NCBI GenBank assembly: GCA_023665805.1
Contig: JAMPDJ010000015.1
Coordinates: 1-64,000, forward strand
Origin: Bacteroides sp.
Lineage (GTDB): Bacteria > Bacteroidota > Bacteroidia > Bacteroidales > Bacteroidaceae
DNA length: 64,000 bases
Direction: 5' to 3'
Under the pieces are notes generated by a model. It was not told where the DNA came from. It did no database searches and was given only the letters and a program-made list of their open reading frames with translations. This document shows, piece by piece, positions 28,965-37,158 of this stretch; the first letter of the stretch is position 1; each line of letters starts with the position of its first letter. The position numbers were made by a program, and so were the translations under genes.

Positions 28965-29459
28965 TCACCTGCGTTGCCGTTCCCGCTGCTCTTTCTTCCT
29001 TGCTTCGGCAATGGAGTCCTCCCTCAGTTGCCTGTTGATGGCTTCTGTCAGTTCGTCCTCGTATGTCTTTGCCGCGTCGAGGCGCTTCAGGTTGTCCTTG
29101 GTCTTCTTCAAGTTCTTTTCCTTGCGCCGTTCACGCCATGCAAAAGGGTGCATTATATAATCGTTGGCTTTCGAGCCAATGATGTCGGATATGCTTTTGG
29201 ACCCGGGCCTTGTGGGTTGGTTCTTCAGACTGTTGTTTATGGCTTCCACCACTGACAGTTCTTTCTTGGCTTTCACCTCCACTTCCCGCAGAGTATCGTT
29301 TATGCTCACAGCCGTATCGCTTACCGTTACCGTGGTATCCTTGGTGGTATGAGTAGTGGAATCCGTGGAGTCATAGGCACATGTATGCTCCATGCCGGTA
29401 TGTGACATGAGCATGGGTGCAGTCGCTGCCAACAGTGGTATAACAAGGATTTTTTTCAT
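28965..29459 (-). CDS. Small exported protein of unknown function
   Basis: I start at 29459 (MKKILVIPLLAATAPML, 164 residues). This gives a signal peptide, and a TACCTTTG box at 29481-29488 sits just upstream. The mature part has a Ser/Thr/Asp-rich stretch (about 25-60), then a very basic helical region (WRERRKEKNLKKTKDNLKRLDAAKTYEDELTEAINRQLRED) likely to form a coiled coil. I recognise no family. It lies between the RIC-LuxR gene (convergent) and a repeat copy next to polA. Confidence 0.55.
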   Translation of the reverse strand: MKKILVIPLLAATAPMLMSHTGMEHTCAYDSTDSTTHTTKDTTVTVSDTAVSINDTLREVEVKAKKELSVVEAINNSLKNQPTRPGSKSISDIIGSKANDYIMHPFAWRERRKEKNLKKTKDNLKRLDAAKTYEDELTEAINRQLREDSIAEARKKEQRERQRR

Positions 29460-29480
29460 CTGCACATGCTTTTTATGCTT

Positions 29481-29488
29481 CAAAGGTA
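29481..29488 (-). promoter_or_regulatory. Probable -7 element of the small exported protein gene
   Basis: TACCTTTG on the minus strand, 22 bases upstream of the chosen ATG. It supports the start at 29459 over the longer frame reaching 29522. A repeat copy begins about 40 bases further upstream. Confidence 0.5.
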
Positions 29489-29527
29489 CAAATAAGCATC
29501 TTAAAATACGAACAATTCGCATTATTT

Positions 29528-29726
29528 AACCCGAATCGGTCATTAGCTTTCCAATCCGTTTTGCCTTTATGTTCGTTCGTATTGCAACCGTTTTGTCGAA
29601 GGCATATCGAGCTATGGCAAGACCAAACGGGAAGCAAGACGGCGAAGAGAAGGGCAAAAATGGAGGAAAAGGCAATATAAATCAGATGATTTATACAAAT
29701 TGACGTTCTAATGACCGATTTGGGTT
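29528..29726 (+). repeat. MITE-like repeat, full 199-bp copy
   Basis: Terminal inverted repeats AACCCGAATCGGTCATTAG (29528-29546) and CTAATGACCGATTTGGGTT (29708-29726) match at 18 of 19 positions when inverted, and both sides carry TTTAA. The inside has a conserved block (about 29610-29690, including gcaagaccaaacgggaagc). It is too small to code for a transposase; short open frames cross it but differ between copies. Related copies are at 45636-45833 (reversed), 46193-46290, 61900-62065 and, diverged, 4027-4178. Confidence 0.8.
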
Positions 29727-29781
29727 TAACCCAAGTGGGTCCATTGTATCGGCTGGCAGAAAGGCCTGTCACTGCCTGCCA

Positions 29782-32394
29782 TCAATGCGCCTCTAACCAG
29801 TTCTCGCCCCAACCGGCATCCGCAGTCAAGGGGACGGCCAAGGAAACGACGTTTTGCATTTCCTCCAGTACCAGGCGTTCCAGGCGTTCGCGTTCCTCGG
29901 GCAGGACGCTGAAGTTCAGTTCATCGTGCACCTGCAATATCATGCGGCTTTTCAGACCTTCGCGTCTCATCCGCCTGTCCACGCATATCATGGCCATCTT
30001 CATGATGTCCGCCGCGCTTCCCTGAATGGGAGAATTGATGGCGTTGCGCTCGGCATAGCCGCGTACCACGGCATTGTGGCTGTTGATGTCGGGTAGGGGA
30101 CACCGGCGGTGGAAAATCGTTTCCGTGTACCCATGTTCACGCGCCGTGGCTATGCTTTCGTCCATGTACTGCTTGATGCCGGGGTATGTGCGGAAATATC
30201 CGTCTATCAGGTCCTTGGCTTCGCTGCGGCTGCATCCCAGACGTTCGGCCAAGCCAAAGGCACTGATGCCATAGATGATGCCGAAATTGGCCGTCTTGGC
30301 ACGGCGACGCTCGTCGGGAGTCACGTCATGGATGTCCTTGTGGAATATCTTGGCCGCCGTGGCTGCATGGATGTCTTCTCCGTCGAGGAAGGCATGGACA
30401 AGGTTCTCGTCCTGGCTGAGGTGTGCCATGATGCGCAGTTCTATCTGGCTGTAGTCCGCAGAAAAGAACAGTTGTCCCTCGTCCGGGATGAAAGCCTTGC
30501 GCACCTCCTTGCCCAAGGCGTCCCGCACGGGGATGTTCTGTAGATTGGGGTTGGAGGAAGAGAGGCGTCCGGTGGTGGTTACCGTTTGGTTGAATGTGGT
30601 ATGGATGTGTCCCGTGGCGGAGTTGACCAGACGCGGGAGTGCGTCTATGTATGTGCCCAGCAGCTTTTTCAGGCCGCGATGCTCCAGAATCTTGTTCACT
30701 ATGGCATGCTTGCCGCGTAGGGAGTCCAGAACTTCCTCGCTGGTCACGTACTGGCCTTTTTTGGTCTTCTTGGCTTTGGTGTCGAGGTGCAGTACGTCGA
30801 AGAGGATTTCGCCTACTTGGCGTGGCGAAGAGATATTGAAGCGTTGTCCTGCCAGTTGATATATTTCCTCTTCTATTTCCGTCATTTCCCGTGTATATAA
30901 TCGACTTGTCTCCGCCAGCCCTTTCTCGTCTATGCGCATGCCGTTTTGCTCCATACGTGCCAGCACGCATGTCAAAGGCATCTCCATGTCTTGGAAGATG
31001 TCCCACAGTCCGGTTTCGTGCAGGCGTGGCATTAGCAACTCTTTCAAGGCCGGCAGGGTGGGGCAGTGGTACGCCTCCTTGAGATAGTCCAGGCCGTGGC
31101 GCATTTCGGGATGAAGGAGGTAATGCGCTATGGCCGTGTCAAAGAGTTGCAGGGCATCGTCGTGCGTGGTGTCCGACGGGTAGTCCAGAAGTTGCGGATA
31201 GTCCCGTGTCAGCTCCGCCCAGTGCGCCTTCAGGTCGTGCCCCACGATAGTGCCGTCCACCAGGATATAAGGCGGTTCGTCAATGGGCAGGCATGAATGG
31301 TTGGGGGCACATGTTGCCATGTCGAAGAGGTCTGGCTCGGAGGGAGTATTCGTGGTTGCCGTGGCAGATTGTATCTGTGTTGTGTTGTCCATGGCGGCAA
31401 AGAGGTCGCCTTGTACGCTACCATCGCTGTATTTGGCTGGGGCTTTGGCACGTTTGCCTGCCGACGGCTCCTTGTCCGTGGGGAAATTTTGTCCTGAATT
31501 GACTGATGTCGGGTCGGATACTCCCTGTGTGTCTTCCTTCTTCCGGCGTAGCAGTTGGCGAAATTCCAGGTCTTCATATATCTTTTTCAGGGTGTCATAG
31601 TCCGGCTGTGTTACCGCGAGGGCATCCATGTCCAAGGTGATTGGGGCATCTGTGACGATGGTGGCCAGCCAATGGCTTTGACGAATCTGCTCGGCATTTT
31701 CCGCGACCTTTTTCTGCAAGGCACCTTTCAGCTTGTCTGTATTTTGCAGGAGGTTTTCGATGCTGCCCCATTGTTGTACCAAGGTGCATGCCGTCTTTTC
31801 TCCTACGCCCGGACATCCGGGGATGTTGTCGCTGGCATCTCCCATCAGCCCCAGGATGTCTATGACCTGTGATGGAGAACCGATGCCCCACTTGCGGCAT
31901 ATCTCCTCAGGCCCCATGATTTGCGCCTCGTTCTTTCCTACGGGAGGACGGTACATGCTCACGTTTGGGGTTACCAGCTGGCCGTAGTCCTTGTCTGGTG
32001 TCATCATATATGTTTCTATGCCCTGCAGGTCGGCCTGACGGGCCAGGGTGCCTATGACATCGTCGGCTTCGTAACCTGGCACTTCCAGCACGGGAATGTG
32101 GTAGGCGGAGAGGATTTCCTTTATTTTTGGCACGGCAAAACGGATGGCTTCCGGGGTTTCCTCGCGCTGTGCCTTGTATTGTGGATAGGCCTCGTGCCTG
32201 AATGTGCCTCCATGCGGGTCGAAAGCCACTCCCATGTGCGTGGGTTGCATGTTGCGGAGCACGTCTTCCAGGGTATTTATGAATCCCAGTATGGCACTGG
32301 TGTTCTCTCCCTTGGAGTTGTAGCGCGGATTCTTGATGAAAGCATAGTATGCCCGGTATATGAGAGCGTAGGCATCCAGCAGGAATAGTTTCAT
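29782..32394 (-). CDS. polA: DNA polymerase I, proofreading domain degenerate
   Basis: Repair and Okazaki-fragment polymerase, 870 residues, shorter than the usual 920-950. The N-terminal 5' nuclease is intact (MKLFLLDAYALIYRAYYAF ... PGYEADD). The C-terminal polymerase has all main motifs (SADYSQIELRIMAHLS, RRAKTANFGIIYGIS, QVHDELNF). The 3'-5' exonuclease between them is cut down: the Exo I DxE motif (DTETT in E. coli) is absent, the Exo II region reads VGHDLKAHW without its aspartate, and only the Exo III-like LFDTAIAHYLLHPEMRHGLDYL remains. I predict loss of proofreading. The linker at about 290-370 is low-complexity. Confidence 0.96.
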   Translation of the reverse strand: MKLFLLDAYALIYRAYYAFIKNPRYNSKGENTSAILGFINTLEDVLRNMQPTHMGVAFDPHGGTFRHEAYPQYKAQREETPEAIRFAVPKIKEILSAYHIPVLEVPGYEADDVIGTLARQADLQGIETYMMTPDKDYGQLVTPNVSMYRPPVGKNEAQIMGPEEICRKWGIGSPSQVIDILGLMGDASDNIPGCPGVGEKTACTLVQQWGSIENLLQNTDKLKGALQKKVAENAEQIRQSHWLATIVTDAPITLDMDALAVTQPDYDTLKKIYEDLEFRQLLRRKKEDTQGVSDPTSVNSGQNFPTDKEPSAGKRAKAPAKYSDGSVQGDLFAAMDNTTQIQSATATTNTPSEPDLFDMATCAPNHSCLPIDEPPYILVDGTIVGHDLKAHWAELTRDYPQLLDYPSDTTHDDALQLFDTAIAHYLLHPEMRHGLDYLKEAYHCPTLPALKELLMPRLHETGLWDIFQDMEMPLTCVLARMEQNGMRIDEKGLAETSRLYTREMTEIEEEIYQLAGQRFNISSPRQVGEILFDVLHLDTKAKKTKKGQYVTSEEVLDSLRGKHAIVNKILEHRGLKKLLGTYIDALPRLVNSATGHIHTTFNQTVTTTGRLSSSNPNLQNIPVRDALGKEVRKAFIPDEGQLFFSADYSQIELRIMAHLSQDENLVHAFLDGEDIHAATAAKIFHKDIHDVTPDERRRAKTANFGIIYGISAFGLAERLGCSRSEAKDLIDGYFRTYPGIKQYMDESIATAREHGYTETIFHRRCPLPDINSHNAVVRGYAERNAINSPIQGSAADIMKMAMICVDRRMRREGLKSRMILQVHDELNFSVLPEERERLERLVLEEMQNVVSLAVPLTADAGWGENWLEAH

Positions 32395-32417
32395 GTGCTA
32401 ATAGTGTTATTCGCAGA

Positions 32418-32425
32418 CAAAAATA
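32418..32425 (-). promoter_or_regulatory. Probable -7 element of polA
   Basis: TATTTTTG on the minus strand, 23 bases before the polA start. The upstream TTG box is not evident. Confidence 0.45.
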
Positions 32426-32458
32426 GTGAAAATAAGTGAGAATTTCGGGCTTTTTGCG

Positions 32459-32466
32459 TAAATTTG
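32459..32466 (+). promoter_or_regulatory. Probable -7 element of the polyprenyl synthase gene
   Basis: TAAATTTG lies inside the longer open frame that begins at 32436, which argues that translation begins downstream at the GTG at 32493. The -33 box is weak. Confidence 0.5.
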
Positions 32467-32492
32467 CGTTTGAAATCTCTGACAGAAACAAG

Positions 32493-33476
32493 GTGGATTT
32501 ACTAAAGGAAATAAGAAAAGCGGTGGAGGTGGACATGGTTCGTTTTAATGAGATGTGTCGTGAGACGCTACGCTCCGACAATCCCATCCTGGACACGGCC
32601 CTCGCGCATATGGCCAACCGTACGGGCAAGCAGATGCGTCCCATTCTGGTGATACTGGCTGCCAAGGGTGGATGCTCAGGCTCGGATTCCGTGGTGAGCG
32701 ACAGGGTGCTGCATGCTGCCATAGCATTGGAACTGCTGCACACGGCATCGCTGGTGCACGATGATATAGTGGACGAGAGCGATCGTCGGCGCGGACAGAG
32801 GAGCGTGAATAGCCTGTTGGACAACAAGGCCGCCGTGTTGGTAGGTGACTTCTTCCTGAGCAAGTCCATAGAGCATGCCGTGGCCTGCGGAGACTTGCGT
32901 GTGGTGTCGCTCATCTCTGCCGTGGGAACGGCTTTGGCCGATGGCGAACTGCTGCAGCTCTCTGCCGTGGACCATCTGGAAATAGAGGAGAGCGTCTACT
33001 ATGATGTTGTCCGCAAAAAAACGGCTTCGCTCTTCTCTGCCTGTGCAGAGATAGGCGCCTTGTTGGGCGGCGGCAACGAGGGATATGTCTTCACGATGAA
33101 GCGTTTCGGCATGCTCCTTGGTATATGTTTTCAGCTGAAGGACGATATTTTTGACTACGATAACAGTCATGATGTGGGCAAACCTGCCGGCAATGATATG
33201 AAAGAGGGTAAACTGACTCTGCCTGCCATATACGTGGCGCAGCGTAACGGGGAAGCTGCTTCCTTGGCCATGAAAGTGCGGCGCGCAGAGGCCACGGAAG
33301 CGGACATAGACCGTTTGGTCTCACTGACCCGTCAGGAGGGTGGGCTGGCATATGCCGAAGCGGCCATGGCAGACTTCTCCCTCATGGCCTCGGGATTGCT
33401 CTATGATGTCCCCAATGCCGCTGTCTCACAGTCGCTGCAACACTATCTTGACTTCGTATCCAGGAGGGACAACTGA
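32493..33476 (+). CDS. Polyprenyl diphosphate synthase
   Basis: Trans-isoprenyl diphosphate synthase that elongates a prenyl chain from isopentenyl diphosphate, probably for the menaquinone side chain. It has both aspartate-rich motifs: LLHTASLVHDDIVDES (DDxxD) and FQLKDDIFDYD. I choose the GTG at 32493 (protein begins MDLLKEIRKAVEVDM, 327 residues) because a promoter box lies upstream of it and homologues begin similarly. An ATG at 32436 would add 19 residues. Chain length cannot be told from sequence. The gene is divergent from polA. Confidence 0.88.
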   Translation: MDLLKEIRKAVEVDMVRFNEMCRETLRSDNPILDTALAHMANRTGKQMRPILVILAAKGGCSGSDSVVSDRVLHAAIALELLHTASLVHDDIVDESDRRRGQRSVNSLLDNKAAVLVGDFFLSKSIEHAVACGDLRVVSLISAVGTALADGELLQLSAVDHLEIEESVYYDVVRKKTASLFSACAEIGALLGGGNEGYVFTMKRFGMLLGICFQLKDDIFDYDNSHDVGKPAGNDMKEGKLTLPAIYVAQRNGEAASLAMKVRRAEATEADIDRLVSLTRQEGGLAYAEAAMADFSLMASGLLYDVPNAAVSQSLQHYLDFVSRRDN

Positions 33477-33574
33477 CCGGAGGCAATTGGGATGTCTGCT
33501 GGTTTGTTATAATAACTGGCCAGGCAACAGGTATTTTTAGACATCTGTGTGCTCATCGTTATTGTGTATCATCC

Positions 33575-34387
33575 TTATATCAGGCCCATGCTTATGGCGG
33601 CATTGACGGCTTCAATGGAATTGTCCACGCAGAGTTTCTCCAGTATGTTCTGGCGGTGGCGGTTCACTGTGTTGATGCTGATGCCCAGGGTGACGGCAAT
33701 CTCCTTGCTCAGGTGCCCTTGTCGTATCATGCATAGAATCTCTTTTTCGCGTGTGGTGAGGATAGCGTTGCGCCCACGTGGCGTGAAAGGGATGGTCTCG
33801 CCTGTGGCGTTGCACAGAATCTTGCCGTCTATGCCTAAGGGGCCGTCTTGTATGGCCGAGAATTCGTAGCAGCACAGTATAAGCCACATCTTTCCGGCTG
33901 GGGAGAGGCGCAGCAACTGTGTGCTGTTGTCCACGCAGACATATTCTCCATGTGTATTCCGTAGACGTATGTGGCATACGGCCTTGTAGGCCAGTTTCTC
34001 CTTTTCGGCCAGTCTCTCGGTGAAGCGGAAGAACTCATATTCCAGCATACGCTTGTCCACCAGATCTACAGGGTGCATACGGCAGTATATCATATCCTCG
34101 TCGCTGGAGGACAGTTGCAGACAGGTTTCTGTGCTGTTTTTCTTTCCGTAGTTATGGCCAATGTCGTTGGTGTACTGGAGTGGTAGGCCAAGCAATGTGT
34201 CCAAAGAGGCCGGAAACAGGAATGAGCGGTTGCAAGATATGTCTGTGATGACGGCACATGCATGGTTCACAGACACCATGGTGTCTATGCGCTTTATGGC
34301 ATGTTCGATGTCCTCGGATGGCAGTGTCTCCCGTTCCAGATGTTGTCCTGCATATATGTTGTTCAGTTCCTTGCGTAGTACATCCAT
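33575..34387 (-). CDS. LuxR-family transcription regulator with PAS-like N terminus
   Basis: A 270-residue protein starting at 34387 (MDVLRKELNNIYAGQHLERE). The C-terminal 60 residues are a LuxR-type helix-turn-helix (LTTREKEILCMIRQGHLSKEIAVTLGISINTVNRHRQNILEKL). The first 190 residues include two sensor-like blocks resembling the PAS-type N termini found on such regulators in Bacteroidetes. No receiver domain or phosphorylation site is seen. It is divergent from the acyltransferase gene with about 120 bases between. The signal is unknown. Confidence 0.8.
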   Translation of the reverse strand: MDVLRKELNNIYAGQHLERETLPSEDIEHAIKRIDTMVSVNHACAVITDISCNRSFLFPASLDTLLGLPLQYTNDIGHNYGKKNSTETCLQLSSSDEDMIYCRMHPVDLVDKRMLEYEFFRFTERLAEKEKLAYKAVCHIRLRNTHGEYVCVDNSTQLLRLSPAGKMWLILCCYEFSAIQDGPLGIDGKILCNATGETIPFTPRGRNAILTTREKEILCMIRQGHLSKEIAVTLGISINTVNRHRQNILEKLCVDNSIEAVNAAISMGLI

Positions 34388-34422
34388 GGAGTGTATCGTA
34401 TATATATGGTTATAAATCAGTA

Positions 34423-34453
34423 TTGCATACGTGGGGCAATGTCCATACCTTTG
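34423..34453 (+). promoter_or_regulatory. Promoter of the acyltransferase gene
   Basis: TTG at 34423-34425, a 20-base spacer and TACCTTTG at 34446-34453. TACCTTTGC (34446-34454) is mirrored by GCAAAGGTA (34479-34487), giving a 9-bp inverted repeat over the transcript start region; it may bind the divergent LuxR regulator. Confidence 0.65.
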
Positions 34454-34507
34454 CTTCCGCAATGCCCATGGGGGTATGCAAAGGTAAAGAAATAACTGAT
34501 TATATCG

Positions 34508-35563
34508 ATGGAAAAACGTGTGATTTTCTTGGACTATGTGCGCGTGCTGGCGTGTTTCATGGTCATTATGGTGCATTCGTGCGAGTTCTTCTTCATAGAC
34601 GGACAGGGGATAGGTATCCGTTCCGTGCAGGACGGTTTCTGGGTGAGCGTGGTGGATAGCGCGTTCCGTTGCAGTGTACCCCTCTTTGTGATGGTGTCCG
34701 GCTACCTGCTGGTGCCGCTAAGGGGCGGTGTGGCTGCTTTTTATGGCCGGCGCATGACGCGCGTGTTGCTGCCATTCTTACTATGGTCCGTGCTCTATGT
34801 CGTGTTGCCTGTGCTGTGGGGGCAGGGTGGTGCAGAGACCTGCTCCATGCTGCTGCGCCTTTTAACCAATTTCAATGATGCTTCTGGTCATCTGTGGTTT
34901 GTCTACATGCTTCTGGGATTGTATCTCTTCATGCCTGTTCTGTCTCCATGGCTGGAGCGTGCCTCGCGCAGACAGGAGCGTGGCTTCTTGCTCCTGTGGT
35001 TTGCCTCCTCGTTCTTCCCCTATGTACGTCGGTTTTGTGGCGATATCTACGGGGAGTGCTATTGGAACGAGTATCATACGTTGTGGTACTTCTCCGGTTT
35101 CATTGGCTATGTGGTGCTGGCGCACTATTGCCGCAGATATGTGCATCTGTCGCTACGCAATACTCTTCTCACATGCATACCCATGTATCTTGTCGGTTAT
35201 GCAGTCACCTCCACTGTGTGGTATGGTAATATCTTTACCGCCAACACCTTGCAGGAATTGGAGCTTAGTTGGCGTTTCTGTACTCCAAATGTTATAATGA
35301 CTGCTTTGGCTGTCTTTCTTATTATGCGCCATACGGAGCGTCTTTCTGCATGGCTATATCGTCCTGTACGCGAGGTATCACGCCTCAGTTACGGCATATA
35401 TCTGATGCACATCTTTGTCCTTAACTATATCCACAGTTGTCTGGAGGGACTTTTTACTACCCCTTGGACTATACTGCTTGTGGGTGTGTTGACGTTCGTT
35501 GTATGCATTGCATTGGCCAAATTGCTTTCCATGTTGCCTGGAAGTCGGTATGTGCTGGGATAA
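34508..35563 (+). CDS. Acyltransferase family 3 membrane protein
   Basis: A 351-residue integral membrane protein with about ten hydrophobic segments. It begins LDYVRVLACFMVIMVHSCEFFF, where the arginine and the histidine of the catalytic pattern of the OafA/WecH family are present. Such enzymes O-acylate sugars of surface polysaccharides or glycans. The substrate cannot be assigned. The TM pattern ends with KLLSMLPGSRYVLG, common for this group. No polysaccharide genes are adjacent. Confidence 0.88.
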   Translation: MEKRVIFLDYVRVLACFMVIMVHSCEFFFIDGQGIGIRSVQDGFWVSVVDSAFRCSVPLFVMVSGYLLVPLRGGVAAFYGRRMTRVLLPFLLWSVLYVVLPVLWGQGGAETCSMLLRLLTNFNDASGHLWFVYMLLGLYLFMPVLSPWLERASRRQERGFLLLWFASSFFPYVRRFCGDIYGECYWNEYHTLWYFSGFIGYVVLAHYCRRYVHLSLRNTLLTCIPMYLVGYAVTSTVWYGNIFTANTLQELELSWRFCTPNVIMTALAVFLIMRHTERLSAWLYRPVREVSRLSYGIYLMHIFVLNYIHSCLEGLFTTPWTILLVGVLTFVVCIALAKLLSMLPGSRYVLG

Positions 35564-36138
35564 GGATGCTGCAGTAATTGGTACTCGATAGTTTTGTTGA
35601 GATTGAAGTATGAGTGCCCTTTTGTTGCTGTTCCTATTCTGCAAAGTGAGAAGTGCGACATTTTCTAATTTGGCGGAAGGCTGTCATGGCAATTGCGTCA
35701 TTGTGTGGACGGGATGTTATTGTCCGGTAAACTGTAATGAGTCATCGTGAAGATGCAGTGGTGTTTATAGTATTGACAGCGTAGCATCATCGTTGTGCTT
35801 GATGTGTCACTCATGCGGTCTGTATCTGGGTTATGTAATGGTGTGGCCATCATCTCGTGTGGCTTCTGCAGAGATGGGCGGACGGTAGAGTAGGGGGCTG
35901 TGGTAGGATGTCAATGAGTGTTTGCGCAAAAACGTGCTCTGTGTGCAAAGTCTTTTCCGGTCCTCTCCAGATTGACTATAAACGAGAGTGCAAATAAATA
36001 CCCCTAACGTGCTAAGTATCACACGTTAGGGGCTAATTGTTGCCTCGTGAGAATCGTGTAAAAACAAATTTACGGGTAATTGGTCGCAAATATCACGTCC
36101 TCGCAGTGCTAAAAACTGGCTGTGGAGTGGGAGGCGGT
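35564..36138. other. Gene-free stretch before deoC
   Basis: About 575 bases between the acyltransferase and deoC stop codons. It holds the deoC terminator at 36001-36032. I see no gene, tRNA or repeat in the rest. Confidence 0.6.
36001..36032 (-). terminator. Likely terminator of deoC
   Basis: CCCCTAACGTG (36001-36011) pairs perfectly with CACGTTAGGGG (36022-36032). Read leftward from deoC, the stem is followed by TATTTATTTG, a T-rich tail. Confidence 0.7.
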
Positions 36139-37026
36139 TTAGAAGAATTTGGTCTCCTCGCCCATCGCCTCGCTAAGTAGCAGGTTGGCCAAACGGCTCG
36201 TGCCAAGACGCAGGTATTGGTTGGTGAGCCATTCCTCTCCCAGGACTTCCTTGACAATGGTGTAGTATACTAGGGCATCGTGTACGGTGTTCAAACCGCC
36301 GGCTGGCTTGAAGCCGATGCGGATTCCTGTCTTGTCGTAATACTCCTTTATTGCCTGGCACATGACGTAGGCTGCTTCGGGTGTGGCCGCCGGCTTCTCC
36401 TTGCCGGTGCTGGTCTTGATGTAGTCTGCTCCGGAATACATTGCCAGAAGGCTGGCTGTCTTGATGTCGGCCATGCTTGGCAATAGGCCTGTTTCCAAGA
36501 TTACCTTCAACTTGCGTTCACCGCATACAGCCTTGAGTTCTGCGATTTCATCACATACAGTCTCGTAGTCGCCACTGAGGAATTTGCCAACGCTCATAAC
36601 CATGTCTATCTCTGTGGCACCATCCTTGATGGCTAAGGCTGTTTCGGCCACTTTTACTTCGATAAGGGCTTGAGAACTGGGGAAGGAACCGCTTACGCAG
36701 GCTACTTCCACGCCCTCTATTTCCAGACTTTGGCTTACTATTTGTGCAAAGCATGGATATACACAGATGGTGGCAACATGCGGAAGATCGGGGTAGGCAT
36801 CCTCGAAGGCATTGACCCTTTCGGTGAATTTCAGCACGCTTTCATCGCTGTCAGTGGTTTTCAGGGTGGTAAGTTCCACGCTGCCCATGAGGAATTTCTT
36901 GACGTCTGGAGTGTCGTTTTCAGCTACTTTTTCGTTAATGATGTTTTTTACGGCACGGGCGATGTCTTCGTCCTTGATGTTGGTGTCGTATTGTGCCAAC
37001 ATGCTTTCGTACTTGCTTTCTTCCAT
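36139..37026 (-). CDS. deoC: Deoxyribose-phosphate aldolase
   Basis: Class I aldolase that splits deoxyribose 5-phosphate into acetaldehyde and glyceraldehyde 3-phosphate in nucleoside breakdown. The 295-residue protein has the Schiff-base lysine in DYIKTSTGKE, the second lysine in GFKPAGG and the TEIDMVM strand. It is larger than the E. coli enzyme through its N-terminal helical extension. It is last in the mnmG-apt-uvrC-deoC group, 132 bases after uvrC. Confidence 0.94.
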   Translation of the reverse strand: MEESKYESMLAQYDTNIKDEDIARAVKNIINEKVAENDTPDVKKFLMGSVELTTLKTTDSDESVLKFTERVNAFEDAYPDLPHVATICVYPCFAQIVSQSLEIEGVEVACVSGSFPSSQALIEVKVAETALAIKDGATEIDMVMSVGKFLSGDYETVCDEIAELKAVCGERKLKVILETGLLPSMADIKTASLLAMYSGADYIKTSTGKEKPAATPEAAYVMCQAIKEYYDKTGIRIGFKPAGGLNTVHDALVYYTIVKEVLGEEWLTNQYLRLGTSRLANLLLSEAMGEETKFF

Positions 37027-37158
37027 ATTATTATAGTATGTTAGAGTGTGAATATGATTGGTTGCTGGAGAGTCTTATATTGTGTGAAATGTACGGCTGA
37101 GTTCTTGAGATGTATGAGTATAATACTGATATATAATGTGTTACTGTGTGTTTTTATC

